A stretch of 37,708 nt of DNA from Thermohalobaculum sp038528605. GTDB taxonomy: Bacteria > Pseudomonadota > Alphaproteobacteria > Rhodobacterales > Rhodobacteraceae. The DNA lies in the NCBI GenBank assembly GCA_038528605.1, contig JBCBEP010000020.1, positions 1 to 37,708 of the forward strand, given 5' to 3'. Of the stretch, positions 1 through 8,385 are shown one piece after another; the first letter of the stretch is position 1, and every line of letters begins with the position of its first letter. The notes beneath the pieces were generated by a model. The model made no database searches, was not told the DNA's origin, and worked only from the letters and a program-made list of their open reading frames with translations. The position numbers were made by a program, and so were the translations under genes.

Positions 1-1
1 G

Positions 2-532
2 GACCGGTTCGGCATCCCGACGCGCCTCGAGTTCTACAGCCACGCGGACCTTGCCAGCATCGTGGGGCGCGCCGCGGGCCTCATGGGGCTCTACGCGGAG
101 GAGGAGGGCATCTTCGAGATCGCCAAGCGCGCCCGCGGCACCCCCCGCATCGCCGGCCGTCTCCTCCGGCGCGTGGCGGATTTCGCGCTCGTCGAGACCG
201 ATGGCCGGCTCAGCCGGACCCTCGCGGACCGGGCGCTTGCCCGCCTCGGCGTCGATGCGCTGGGCCTCGACGGGGCGGACCGGCGATACCTCTCCGCGAT
301 GGCGGAGCATTACGGCGGCGGCCCGGTGGGCGTGGAGACGCTCTCGGCCGTGCTCTCTGAGGCGCGCGACGCGATCGAGGAGGTGATCGAGCCGTTCCTC
401 ATGCAGGCGGGTCTCGTCGCCCGCACGCCGCGTGGCCGTGTGCTGACCGATGCCGCCTTCCGCCATCTTGGCCTCGATCCGCCGCAGGAGGGCAGGGGAC
501 GCGACGGGCAGGGGGCGCTCTTCGAGCGATAG
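2..532 (+). CDS. ruvB: RuvB Holliday junction helicase, C-terminal part (cut by window edge)
   Basis: RuvB is the hexameric AAA+ motor that drives branch migration of Holliday junctions with RuvA, handing them to RuvC. Only the last 176 codons are present, read in frame from base 2 to the TAG at 530-532. The visible part opens with DRFGIPTRLEFY, from the end of the AAA+ small domain, and continues with the very conserved RARGTPRIAGRLLRRV of the C-terminal winged-helix DNA-binding domain. The Walker motifs lie upstream, outside the window. In many Rhodobacterales ruvB directly precedes ybgC-tolQ; here two extra genes separate them. The assignment is firm; the start cannot be seen. Confidence 0.95.
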   Translation, partial: DRFGIPTRLEFYSHADLASIVGRAAGLMGLYAEEEGIFEIAKRARGTPRIAGRLLRRVADFALVETDGRLSRTLADRALARLGVDALGLDGADRRYLSAMAEHYGGGPVGVETLSAVLSEARDAIEEVIEPFLMQAGLVARTPRGRVLTDAAFRHLGLDPPQEGRGRDGQGALFER

Positions 533-664
533 CGCAACAACCGAACACTCTGCGGCTAGAGCCGCTTGCCCGTTCGCAACCTGCTGCCATAGTTTGCGTT
601 GGAAGCGGAGTGAGAAAAATCAGGCGCGGCCCATGTTGCCGCCCCATAATGCGAGCAGAGCACC

Positions 665-1345
665 ATGTCGCGCCCCGGCTTCCTCGACAGCATGACGCCC
701 GAGACCCGTCGCACCCTCCTCGGCCGCGGGAGCCGCAAGGTCTACGAGAAGGACGCGGTGGTCTTCGAACAGGGCCTGGCCGGCGGGTCCATGCTCGTGA
801 TCGAGACGGGCCGCGTGGAGATCACCTCCATCATGGAGAGCGGGCGGACCGTGCTCCTCGGCCATCTCGGCCCGGGCGATCTCGTCGGCGAGCTCACGCT
901 GCTCGACCGCAGCCCCCGCTCCGCCACCGTCACCGCCGTGCGCCCGGTAACCGGTGTGCTGCTCACCTTCGAGGACATGGAGGGCTTCCTGCTCGAACAT
1001 CCGAGTGCGATGTTCGGTATCCTGATCGATCTCTCCTCGAAGCTGCGGGCAGCCAACGCCCTCGCCGAGACGCGTGCCCTCGACGACGGCTCCGCCCGCC
1101 TCGCCGGCTGCCTCATCGGCCTTGCGGAGCGCTGGGGCAAGGAGCTCGACAGCGGCCAGACGCGGATCGAGGAGACCTTCTCGCAGTCGATCCTCGGCCA
1201 GATGGCGCAGCTCAGCCGCGAGAACGTGAACCGGCGCATTCGCGCCTGGTCGAAGGAGGGCATGCTGGGCGCCGAGGGCAACAAGATCATCGTGCAGGAC
1301 ATGATGGCCCTAAGGCGCATCGCGGAAGCGTCGCGGGACGGGTAG
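665..1345 (+). CDS. Crp/Fnr-family transcription regulator
   Basis: Predicted 226-residue cytoplasmic regulator. The N-terminal half is a cyclic-nucleotide-binding-type beta barrel. Its GELTLLDRSPRSATVTA stretch (about residues 79-95) resembles the phosphate-binding cassette of CRP proteins, with the Glu and the Arg-Ser-Ala kept, so cAMP or cGMP binding is possible. The C-terminal half carries a helix-turn-helix with recognition helix around LSRENVNRRIRAWSKEG. No Fnr-type cysteine cluster is visible, which argues against an Fe-S oxygen sensor. The ATG has only a weak purine-rich ribosome site. A strong terminator follows at once, so the gene is probably monocistronic. Targets are unknown; proximity to the tol operon does not show that it regulates it. 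Confidence 0.88.
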   Translation: MSRPGFLDSMTPETRRTLLGRGSRKVYEKDAVVFEQGLAGGSMLVIETGRVEITSIMESGRTVLLGHLGPGDLVGELTLLDRSPRSATVTAVRPVTGVLLTFEDMEGFLLEHPSAMFGILIDLSSKLRAANALAETRALDDGSARLAGCLIGLAERWGKELDSGQTRIEETFSQSILGQMAQLSRENVNRRIRAWSKEGMLGAEGNKIIVQDMMALRRIAEASRDG

Positions 1346-1359
1346 GTCCGCGAAACTGA

Positions 1360-1404
1360 GACGCGCGCCAGGCTCCCCACCCCGGAGCCGGCGCGCGTCC
1401 TTTT
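1360..1404 (+). terminator. Rho-independent terminator after the Crp/Fnr gene
   Basis: Near-perfect GC-rich stem: GACGCGCGCC (1360-1369), a bulged A and GGCTCC pair with GGAGCC (1384-1389) and GGCGCGCGTC (1390-1399). A loop of about 7 nt closes the stem and CTTTT follows. It starts 15 bases after the stop codon and separates the regulator from the tol region. Confidence 0.85.
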
Positions 1405-1817
1405 GACCCTGACCGGGAAAACACACTCCCAATTTCGGGCCGTCTCCAGGCTGCGACCCCCGCGACCGCAACCATGCACCATACCTAGCAAGCGCCCGCC
1501 TCCACCCCTGTGCCGCGCAGCACAGGACTGCGCGCTTTCGCGCAAGGCGTGCAGTACACAACCGGATACCAGCGATTCTGGAGCGGTGCAGCCGGTCCGG
1601 GAGGCGTCCCCCGTCAGTCGCCGAAGCCTCCCGGACCTTGTGGTGCCCCGGCCCCACACCGCGGCTCCACATTCCGGAAATGGGAACCGATGCCCGGTTG
1701 CCGTGTGACGGTAGGCACATCGTGCAGCGCTTTCAGGGGGCGGACGCTTCGGCGCAGCGGGCTGGTGCTGCGGCGGCGTGCACGGTAGCGAAGCGGCGGC
1801 AAGGCGGAGGTCTCCAG
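1405..1817. other. 413-base gene-free stretch upstream of the tol cluster
   Basis: No convincing gene or RNA was found on either strand; the short open frames here have no ribosome site and no recognisable protein. It contains the 12-bp inverted repeat listed separately. It must also hold the promoter for the gene starting at 1818 and probably for part of the tol operon, but I could not pick out a good -35/-10 pair. Confidence 0.5.
1594..1637. repeat. Perfect 12-bp inverted repeat, possible hairpin
   Basis: GGTCCGGGAGGC at 1594-1605 is exactly complementary to GCCTCCCGGACC at 1626-1637 across a 20-base loop. There is no T-run after it on the plus strand, so it is not a standard terminator. 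It lies about 180 bases before the gene at 1818 and could be an RNA structure in its leader or a remnant element. Confidence 0.55.
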
Positions 1818-2522
1818 ATGCAAGACAGTGCGACACCCCGGGGCATGGCCGTGCCCGATACCGCCGCGATCCGCGCGCTCTTCACCCGCTCGGACGGCGC
1901 CTACCGTTTCGCGCGCTGGGGACGCCCGCTGGTGCCCGCTCTCTTCGGGCTGACCGAGGAAGGGGAGCGGATCTGGCGCGAGGCGCTGCGGGCCTCGGGC
2001 TCCATCGGCGGGCTGGCGCTGGCGGAGGAAGATCCGGAACTCGGTGTGAATTTCCTGGTGTTCAGCTGCAACGCCTGGGCGGAGCTGCGCGCGGTGCCGG
2101 GGATGGACCGGCTGGTCCCGGATCTCCAGCGTCTCCTCGGCGTGCTGGAAGCCTCCGGCGCCAACCAGTACCGCATCTTCGGCTTCGCGCCCGCGGCCGC
2201 TGGGGGCACGGACCCCGAGGCGCCCGGACCCATCCGCATCTGCATCACGCTGCTGCGGCGGGACGATGTGTTCGCCACGATGTCGGAACGCGCGCTGGCC
2301 CTTGGGCAGTGCGTCCAGGGCCTTCTCCTCTGGTCCGACCACGCCTTCACCGCCGAGAGCCCGGTGGCGGCGATCGAGGGCGTGGGCCGCGCGGTTGTCA
2401 CGCCGCGGCTTCAGCACGTGCTGCGCGCTGCCTACGCGCCCACGCTGCCGGATGCGGCGGACGATCCGAGCCACGCGGCCGGTATGGCGGCGGTCGTGCA
2501 GCGCATGGCGGGCAGCCCATGA
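1818..2522 (+). CDS. Unrecognised protein co-translated with YbgC
   Basis: A 234-residue soluble protein with no signal peptide or membrane segment. I do not recognise a named family. It looks like an alpha/beta protein, with a Trp/Leu-rich central part (NAWAELRAVPGMDRLVPDL, roughly residues 75-93), then a segment with two Cys (ICITLLRRDD and LGQCVQGLLLWSDHAF). My impression, not checked, is that homologues occur at this spot in other Rhodobacterales. The ATG at 1818 follows a GGCGGAGG ribosome site; longer in-frame upstream extensions lack one and have atypical composition. Its TGA overlaps the ybgC ATG (ATGA), so the two are translationally coupled. A role linked to Tol-Pal or thioester chemistry is conceivable only from position. 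Confidence 0.8.
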   Translation: MQDSATPRGMAVPDTAAIRALFTRSDGAYRFARWGRPLVPALFGLTEEGERIWREALRASGSIGGLALAEEDPELGVNFLVFSCNAWAELRAVPGMDRLVPDLQRLLGVLEASGANQYRIFGFAPAAAGGTDPEAPGPIRICITLLRRDDVFATMSERALALGQCVQGLLLWSDHAFTAESPVAAIEGVGRAVVTPRLQHVLRAAYAPTLPDAADDPSHAAGMAAVVQRMAGSP

Positions 2523-2935
2523 CCGGCCCGCACTCGTTCTCGCTCCGGGTCTATTACGAGGACACGGACCTCGCGGGCATTGTCTACTACGCCAACTACC
2601 TGCGCTTCATCGAGCGGGCGCGGTCCGAGGCGTTGCGCGCGCTGGGCGTCGACCAGCGGGCGCTGAAGGACGGGCAGGGCCTCGTCTTCGTCGTCCGCGG
2701 CCTCACCGCGGACTATCTGCGGCCCGCGCTCTACGATGACATGCTCACGGTCGAGACACGGCTCGAGACGCTCAAACGCGCCTCCGTCAGCCTTCATCAG
2801 CGCGTGCTGCGCAAAGGGGAACCGCTCTTCGCCTCGACCGTTAGGCTTGCCATGATGGACGCAAGCGGCCGCCCCGCGCGCATCCCGGACGATATCGCAG
2901 ACGCGCTCGGCCAGCTCACGACGCTAGGCGTCTGA
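2519..2935 (+). CDS. ybgC: Tol-Pal-associated acyl-CoA thioesterase YbgC
   Basis: A 138-residue hotdog-fold thioesterase of the YbgC/4-hydroxybenzoyl-CoA thioesterase type, which hydrolyses short acyl-CoA thioesters or acyl-ACP at the cytoplasmic membrane. The active-site signature is near the start: RVYYEDTDLAGIVYYANYL (about residues 10-28), with the catalytic Asp of the EDTD motif and the following Tyr-Tyr-Ala-Asn-Tyr. Length matches the family. The start ATG overlaps the previous stop, which fixes it. ybgC leads tolQRAB in most proteobacteria. Here 132 bases separate it from tolQ, enough for a secondary promoter, though none is obvious. Confidence 0.95.
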   Translation: MTGPHSFSLRVYYEDTDLAGIVYYANYLRFIERARSEALRALGVDQRALKDGQGLVFVVRGLTADYLRPALYDDMLTVETRLETLKRASVSLHQRVLRKGEPLFASTVRLAMMDASGRPARIPDDIADALGQLTTLGV

Positions 2936-3055
2936 GCGTTGCAAAGCTCTCGAAATTCGATCCGATTTCGCGCATAAGGGGCAAGCGTTGCGTCGGAGCC
3001 CCGGAATGAACCGGGGCCGGGAGCGTGAGGCGAGGCTCGCGAGCGGGCCAGAGGC

Positions 3056-3060
3056 GGAGG
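3056..3060 (+). promoter_or_regulatory. Ribosome binding site that decides the tolQ GTG start
   Basis: GGAGG ends 7 bases before the GTG at 3068, which is ideal spacing. No comparable site precedes the later in-frame Met codon near the first membrane helix. It therefore supports the long form of TolQ. Confidence 0.7.
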
Positions 3061-3067
3061 CAGTTCC

Positions 3068-3915
3068 GTGGGTTACGACCTCGTTGCGTTCGGCGCGGCG
3101 GCGCTGACGCTGGCACAGGCCACGATTGAAACCGCGCCCGGGGTCGGTATCGACCCAAGCGTGACCGGCAGCGCTGTGGAGGCGCCGGCCGGCGTTTCGC
3201 AGGCGGCCGGACCGCCGGGCGCGGAGATCGATTTCTCCGTCGTCGGCCTTTTCATGAAAGCCACGCTCACCGTTCAGGTGGTGATGGTCATGCTGATCCT
3301 TGCCTCCTTCTGGTGCTGGGCGATCATCGTCGACAAGATCCTGGAGTTCCGCCGGCATGCCCGCCATCTCGCCGAGTTCGAGGGGGAGTTCTGGTCCGGC
3401 GCCTCGCTCGAGGATCTGTTCGAGCGGGTGGGCCCGCAGCCCGAGAGCCCGGCGGAACGCGTGTTCGCCGCCGGCATGGTGGAGTGGAACCGCAGCGTCG
3501 TCGCCGGCGCGGGCGTGATCCCCGGCACGCAGGCCAGGGTCGAACGCGCCATGAGCGTCGCCATCGCGCGGGAGAGTGACCGGCTGACCTCGCGCCTCGG
3601 CTTCCTGGCGAGCACCGGTGCGGTTGCCCCCTTTGTCGGCCTCTTCGGCACGGTCTGGGGCATCAAAACGAGCTTCGAGCAGATCGCGGTGATGCAGAAC
3701 ACCAACCTCGCCGTCGTCGCCCCCGGCATCGCGGAGGCACTGTTCGCCACCGCGCTTGGCCTCCTCGCCGCCATCCCCGCGGTGCTGGCCTACAACCGGC
3801 TGAGCCAGGATGCGGACCGGCTGATCGGCGAGCTTGAGAACTTTTCCGATGAGTTCGCGACCATCCTCGGCCGTCAGGTCGATCGCGCCCGCATGCCGCT
3901 GAGGGAGGCGGGCTG

Positions 3916-3916
<1 letters not shown>
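3068..3916 (+). CDS. tolQ: TolQ, inner-membrane proton-channel subunit of Tol-Pal
   Basis: TolQ (ExbB/MotA family) forms the proton channel with TolR that energises TolA. The three membrane segments are seen at about residues 66-88, 180-200 and 221-243, with the conserved LFGTVWGIKTSF at the end of the second. At 282 residues it is about 50 longer than the usual 230. The excess is an Ala/Pro/Gly-rich N-terminal stretch before the first helix, starting with a short hydrophobic run (residues 5-17). The start is GTG, supported by a GGAGG 7 bases upstream. The stop overlaps the tolR ATG by one base (TGATG). Function is firm; the role of the extension is unknown. Confidence 0.95.
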
Positions 3917-4374
<458 letters not shown>

Positions 4375-4394
4375 GCGACGGATAGGTAAAGCCG

Positions 4395-5606
4395 ATGCGT
4401 GAGAGCGTCATGGCAGGGACCGGCGGACTGATTGGGCAGGACGGGCGCGGCATGCGTCCGGCCATGGCCGTCTCCGGTATCGGCCATGTGGGGCTGATCG
4501 CGCTGGCCGTGATGGGCATCGGCGCGCCCGAGGCGCCGGAGACGCCGATCTCCTTCTCGGACGTGAGCGTGGTCTCGGAAGCGGACTTCTTCACGGCAGT
4601 GGCCACGGCACCCACGGTGGCCCCCGAGATCAATGACGGGCTGACGGCGCCCGAACCGGCGCCCGCCTCTGCCGTCACGCCCGATGCGGCCGATCCCGCG
4701 GTGGAAACGGCGGCGGCCGAGGCTATCGGGCCCACCGGCCCCGCCGCGCAGGACCCGGCTGAGCGCCCCGCGGCGGTCGCCGTGCCACCCCTCCGCCCGC
4801 AGGACGCACCAGCGCCGGCCACACGGCCACAGGCGCCGCGCGTGGTGGCCGAGAACGCGCCTGCACCGGATGCCTCGCCCGATGCGCGGCCTGCGACGGA
4901 ACCCGTCCAGCCCCTGGCCTCGACGCCGGCAACGCCGCCGCCGGGCCTTGCCGAGGCGCCGCCCGCGCCCGAGCCGGAGCCCGAGGAGGTTGCACCGGAA
5001 GCGACGCCCGAGGTCGAGACAGAGGTTGCTGCCGTAGCGCCCGAGACGGCCACGGTGCCCCGTGCCCGCCCCCGGCCGCCTGCCCCAGAGCCCGAGGCGC
5101 CGCCGGTAGAGACCGCCGCGGAGAACGCGGCGGAGGAGCAGGCGGATGCAGACGTGCTTGCCGCTCTGGAAGCCGCCAATGCGAGCATCGAGGCCGTGGA
5201 CAAGGCCGATGACGGCGCCGCGAAAGCCAAGCCCGCCGCCACCTCCCCCGCGCGCCGCACCGCCACCGCCCCTACCCGGGGCGAGCAGCTCTCCCGCGGC
5301 GAGAAGGAGGGGCTCTCGATCAGCCTGCGCGAGTACTTCCGCTACCCAGGCCGTCGAGATCCGGACCTCGTGGTCGTGATCAAGGCGAGCTTTAACCCCG
5401 ATGGCAGCTTCCGCGGCGCCCCCACCGAAGTTTCCGTCTCGGGCGGTGATCAGGCGACGCGCGGTGCGCTCTCCCGCGCGGCGCAGACCGCGCTCCGCCG
5501 GGCGCAGGCGCTCGGGGTCTTCGCAAAGCTCGGGCCGAAGCTCTCCACCTGGAAATCCGTCGAGTTCCGCTTCACACCGGACGAAAGAGTGAGGCTTTCT
5601 TCATGA
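4395..5606 (+). CDS. tolA: TolA, periplasm-spanning Tol-Pal energy transducer
   Basis: TolA links the TolQR motor to TolB/Pal at the outer membrane. The 403-residue protein has a short cytoplasmic start, one membrane helix at about 23-43, a long central region and a TolA/TonB-type C-terminal domain (about 305-400). A Ser-x3-His arrangement (S27, H31) at the helix start recalls the SHLS motif that contacts TolQ. The central region is Pro/Ala/Glu-rich rather than the Lys/Ala coiled coil of enteric TolA; this is typical of alphaproteobacteria. Start ATG 4395 has a weak AGG upstream; ATG 4410 is an alternative. The TGA overlaps the tolB ATG (ATGA). Confidence 0.9.
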   Translation: MRESVMAGTGGLIGQDGRGMRPAMAVSGIGHVGLIALAVMGIGAPEAPETPISFSDVSVVSEADFFTAVATAPTVAPEINDGLTAPEPAPASAVTPDAADPAVETAAAEAIGPTGPAAQDPAERPAAVAVPPLRPQDAPAPATRPQAPRVVAENAPAPDASPDARPATEPVQPLASTPATPPPGLAEAPPAPEPEPEEVAPEATPEVETEVAAVAPETATVPRARPRPPAPEPEAPPVETAAENAAEEQADADVLAALEAANASIEAVDKADDGAAKAKPAATSPARRTATAPTRGEQLSRGEKEGLSISLREYFRYPGRRDPDLVVVIKASFNPDGSFRGAPTEVSVSGGDQATRGALSRAAQTALRRAQALGVFAKLGPKLSTWKSVEFRFTPDERVRLSS

Positions 5607-6964
5607 TCCTTCCCGCGTCGCGCGCGCCCTTCCTCCCCCTCCTCCGCATCCTGGGCTGCATCGCCCTCGCGCTCAGCCTCGCGCCCGCACCGGCGGCGGC
5701 GCAGAGCGCGGATGGCGAGACGCTGCGCATCGACGTCTCCGGCGCGAATGTGGAGCCGCTGCCAACCGCCATCGAGACCTTCGAGCTCGAGGACCCGTCG
5801 CTCGCCAGCCGCGCGGGCGAGATCGCCGCGGTCATCGCTGCGGATCTCGAGAGCACCGCTCTCTTCCGCCTCATCCCGCCCAACGCCTTCGTGGCCCAGC
5901 CGGTCAGCTTCGACGCCGTGCCGCGGTTCGAGGACTGGCGGGCCATCGGGGCCGAGGCGCTGGTGCGCGCGCGTATCGGCCAGCTAGCCGACGGGCGCCT
6001 GCGGGTCCAGTACCGCGTCTTCGATGTCTTCGGCGGCCAGCAGCTCGTGGGCCAGCAGCTCCTCGCCGCTCCGCCCGACTGGCGGCGCATCTCCCACAAG
6101 ATCGCGGACGGCATCTACACCGCGCTCACCGGTGAGGGCCCGTATTTCGACAGCCGGGTGGTCTTCGTGGATGAGACCGGCCCGAAGGACCGGCGGCAGA
6201 AGCGCCTCGCGCTGATGGACCAGGACGGCGCGAACCTGCGCTACCTGCCCGTCTCGAGCGAACTGGTGCTGACCCCCCGCTTTTCGCCCAACGAGCAGAC
6301 GATCCTCTACATCTCCTACGACGACGGCACGCCGCAGGTGTATCTTCAGAGCCTCGAGACCGGGCAGCGCGAGCGGCTCGGCTTTGTAGACGGGATGACC
6401 TTCGCGCCCCGCTTCTCGCCGCAAGGGGACCGCGTGGTGTTCTCCGCCAGCCAGGGCGGCAACACGGATATCTACACGCTCACCCTCGCCAACCGGGCCC
6501 TCTCGCGCCTCACCAACAGCCCGGCGATCGACACCGCGCCCTCCTTCTCGCCCAATGGCGGGCAGATCGTGTTCGAGAGCGACCGGGGCGGCAGCCAGCA
6601 GCTCTACGTGATGGGCGCGGGCGGTGGTGGGGCGCAGCGCATCAGCTTCGGCGACGGGCGCTACGCAACGCCCGTCTGGTCGCCCTCCGGCGATCACATC
6701 GCCTTCACCAAGATCGTGCGCGGCCGCTTCCATATCGGCGTGATGCGCCCCGATGGCAGCGACGAGCAGCTCCTCACGACGAGTTTCCTCGACGAGGGGC
6801 CCACCTGGGCGCCCAATGGCCGGGTGCTGATGTTCTTCCGCGAGGGCGCCGGCGCCAGCGGGCGGCCGAAGCTCATGTCGGTCGACGTCACCGGCCGCAA
6901 CCTTCGCGAGGTCGGCACGCCGAACGGCGCGTCCGATCCCACATGGTCGCCGCTCCGGCGGTAG
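5603..6964 (+). CDS. tolB: TolB, periplasmic beta-propeller of Tol-Pal
   Basis: TolB shuttles between Pal and the TolA C-terminal domain during cell constriction. It is 453 residues long, with a Sec signal peptide ending near APAAAQS (about residue 35). An N-terminal alpha/beta domain follows, then a WD40-like propeller whose blades recur as RFSPNEQTILY, RFSPQGDRVVF, SFSPNGGQIVF, VWSPSGDHIAF and TWAPNGRVLMF. Length fits the family. The start is fixed by the four-base overlap with the tolA stop. About 70 bases separate it from pal, with a GGGAGACC ribosome site before pal. Confidence 0.96.
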   Translation: MILPASRAPFLPLLRILGCIALALSLAPAPAAAQSADGETLRIDVSGANVEPLPTAIETFELEDPSLASRAGEIAAVIAADLESTALFRLIPPNAFVAQPVSFDAVPRFEDWRAIGAEALVRARIGQLADGRLRVQYRVFDVFGGQQLVGQQLLAAPPDWRRISHKIADGIYTALTGEGPYFDSRVVFVDETGPKDRRQKRLALMDQDGANLRYLPVSSELVLTPRFSPNEQTILYISYDDGTPQVYLQSLETGQRERLGFVDGMTFAPRFSPQGDRVVFSASQGGNTDIYTLTLANRALSRLTNSPAIDTAPSFSPNGGQIVFESDRGGSQQLYVMGAGGGGAQRISFGDGRYATPVWSPSGDHIAFTKIVRGRFHIGVMRPDGSDEQLLTTSFLDEGPTWAPNGRVLMFFREGAGASGRPKLMSVDVTGRNLREVGTPNGASDPTWSPLRR

Positions 6965-7034
6965 GCCGACCGAGAGACCCCCAACGCCGCATCACCCCCC
7001 AAGGGCGGCGCCAACAGAACGGGAGACCACCGAG

Positions 7035-7541
7035 ATGACACGGACCTTCGCCGCCCTCGCCCTCGCGGCGCTCCTCGCGGCCTGCTCCAGCAGCGACGAG
7101 GAACTGGAGACCAGCGGCATCGACAGCGCGGCCACGGGCCAGGGCGTGGACGGCAGCGGCCTGCCGCCGATCGACAGCCCAGAATACTTCAACACCGTGA
7201 TCGGCGACCGGGTGTTCTTCGAGACCGACTCGAGCGACATCACGCTGCGGGCGCAGGACGTGCTCGTCCAGCAGGCCCAGTGGCTCGCCAACAATCCGGG
7301 CGTGAGCGCCACCATCGAGGGCCATGCGGACGAGCGCGGCACGCGGGACTACAACCTCGCTCTCGGCGCCCGCCGCGCCAGCGCCGTGCGGTCCTTCCTT
7401 GCGAGCCAGGGCGTCGACTCGAGCCGCCTGCGCACCGTGACCTTCGGCAAGGAGCGCCCGATAAGCACCTGCTCGAACGAGAGCTGCTGGTCCGAGAACC
7501 GCCGCGGCGTGACGGTGCTGGCGGGCGGCGGCGTCTCGTGA
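7035..7541 (+). CDS. pal: Pal, peptidoglycan-associated outer-membrane lipoprotein
   Basis: Pal anchors the outer membrane to peptidoglycan and is the outer-membrane partner of TolB. The 168-residue product has a lipoprotein signal peptide with lipobox LLAAC, giving Cys17 as the acylated residue. The OmpA-like domain follows (about 50-165), with the diaminopimelate-binding signature GHADERGTRDYNLALGARRA and the Asp/Arg pair expected to bind peptidoglycan. Two extra Cys near the end (STCSNESCW) could form a disulfide, as in many alphaproteobacterial Pal proteins. The stop overlaps the GTG start of ybgF (GTGA). Confidence 0.96.
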   Translation: MTRTFAALALAALLAACSSSDEELETSGIDSAATGQGVDGSGLPPIDSPEYFNTVIGDRVFFETDSSDITLRAQDVLVQQAQWLANNPGVSATIEGHADERGTRDYNLALGARRASAVRSFLASQGVDSSRLRTVTFGKERPISTCSNESCWSENRRGVTVLAGGGVS

Positions 7542-8368
7542 GGGGCCCGCTCCTCGCCGCGGCCCTTGTTCTCGTCCCGGTGTTCGCCGGGGCGCAGAGT
7601 TGGTCGGCCCAACGCTCGGAGGATGAGCTCGAGTATCGCCTCGAGCTGCTCGACGGCGAGGTGCGCGCGCTTCGGCAGGAGCTCAACGTCGCCCGGAGTG
7701 CGGGCGATGTGGGCAGCGGCGGCGGCGGGGCGAGCGGCGAGATGCTGCGCCGGCTCTCCGAGATCGAGGCCGAGCTCCGGCGCCTCACTGGTGAGGTGGA
7801 ACGCATGAAGTTCCGCTTGGACCAGGTGGCCGAGGACGCCGCCCGCCGCTTCGGCGATATCGAATTCCGGCTGACGGAGCTCGAGGGTGGGGACATCGCG
7901 GCCCTGCCGGCCAACCCCGCGCCGCTCGGCGGCGGCGCCGGCACGGGCGGTGGCGGCGGCGGCGGTGCTCCGCAAGTCTCCGTCAGCGAGCGGCGGGACC
8001 TCGAGGACGGTGTCCGTCTCGTCCAGCAGGGGCGCTTCGGGGAGGCTGAGGCCGTGCTGCGCGGCTTTCTCGACGACTATCCCGACAGCCCGCTGGTCGC
8101 GGAGGCGCATTACTGGCGCGGCGAGGCGGCCTTCACGCAAGGCAGCTTCCAGACCGCGGCGCGCGCCTATCTCGCCGGCTACCGGGCGGACCAGGGCGGG
8201 CCGCAGGCGGCGGACAACCTCGTGAAGCTCGGTGTCTCGCTTTCGCGCCTCGGGCAGCGGGACGAGGCCTGCCTGACCTTCGCCGAGGTGCCGCGCCGCT
8301 TCCCCCGCGACGGCCGCGCGGTCGACGAGGCCGCGAGCGAAGCCGCCCGCCTCGCCTGCGGCGGCTGA
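7538..8368 (+). CDS. ybgF: YbgF/CpoB, Tol-Pal-associated periplasmic TPR protein
   Basis: CpoB (YbgF) coordinates peptidoglycan synthesis with Tol-driven outer-membrane constriction in enterics. The 276-residue protein has a signal peptide (cleavage near FAGAQS, about residue 20), a coiled-coil trimerisation segment (about 28-115), a Gly-rich linker containing a run of seven Gly (about 128-145), and a C-terminal TPR domain with repeats such as GRFGEAEAVLRGFLDDYPDS. The start is taken as the GTG at 7538 that overlaps the pal TGA. In-frame starts further upstream lie deep inside pal and would remove the signal peptide from the N-terminus. It ends the tol operon; tilS starts 17 bases later. Confidence 0.92.
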   Translation: MRGPLLAAALVLVPVFAGAQSWSAQRSEDELEYRLELLDGEVRALRQELNVARSAGDVGSGGGGASGEMLRRLSEIEAELRRLTGEVERMKFRLDQVAEDAARRFGDIEFRLTELEGGDIAALPANPAPLGGGAGTGGGGGGGAPQVSVSERRDLEDGVRLVQQGRFGEAEAVLRGFLDDYPDSPLVAEAHYWRGEAAFTQGSFQTAARAYLAGYRADQGGPQAADNLVKLGVSLSRLGQRDEACLTFAEVPRRFPRDGRAVDEAASEAARLACGG

Positions 8369-8385
8369 AGGCTGCGCGCGCGGGC

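Noticed and set aside
560..600. TTGCCC-CATAGT pair as a promoter for the Crp/Fnr gene
   Set aside because: Both boxes match only four of six consensus bases, so it is not distinguishable from chance.
742..1836. Long minus-strand open frame over the Crp/Fnr gene and the gene-free stretch
   Set aside because: It lies opposite a clear gene, is rich in Arg/Ser/Cys as expected of a GC-rich antisense frame, has no ribosome site and matches no family.
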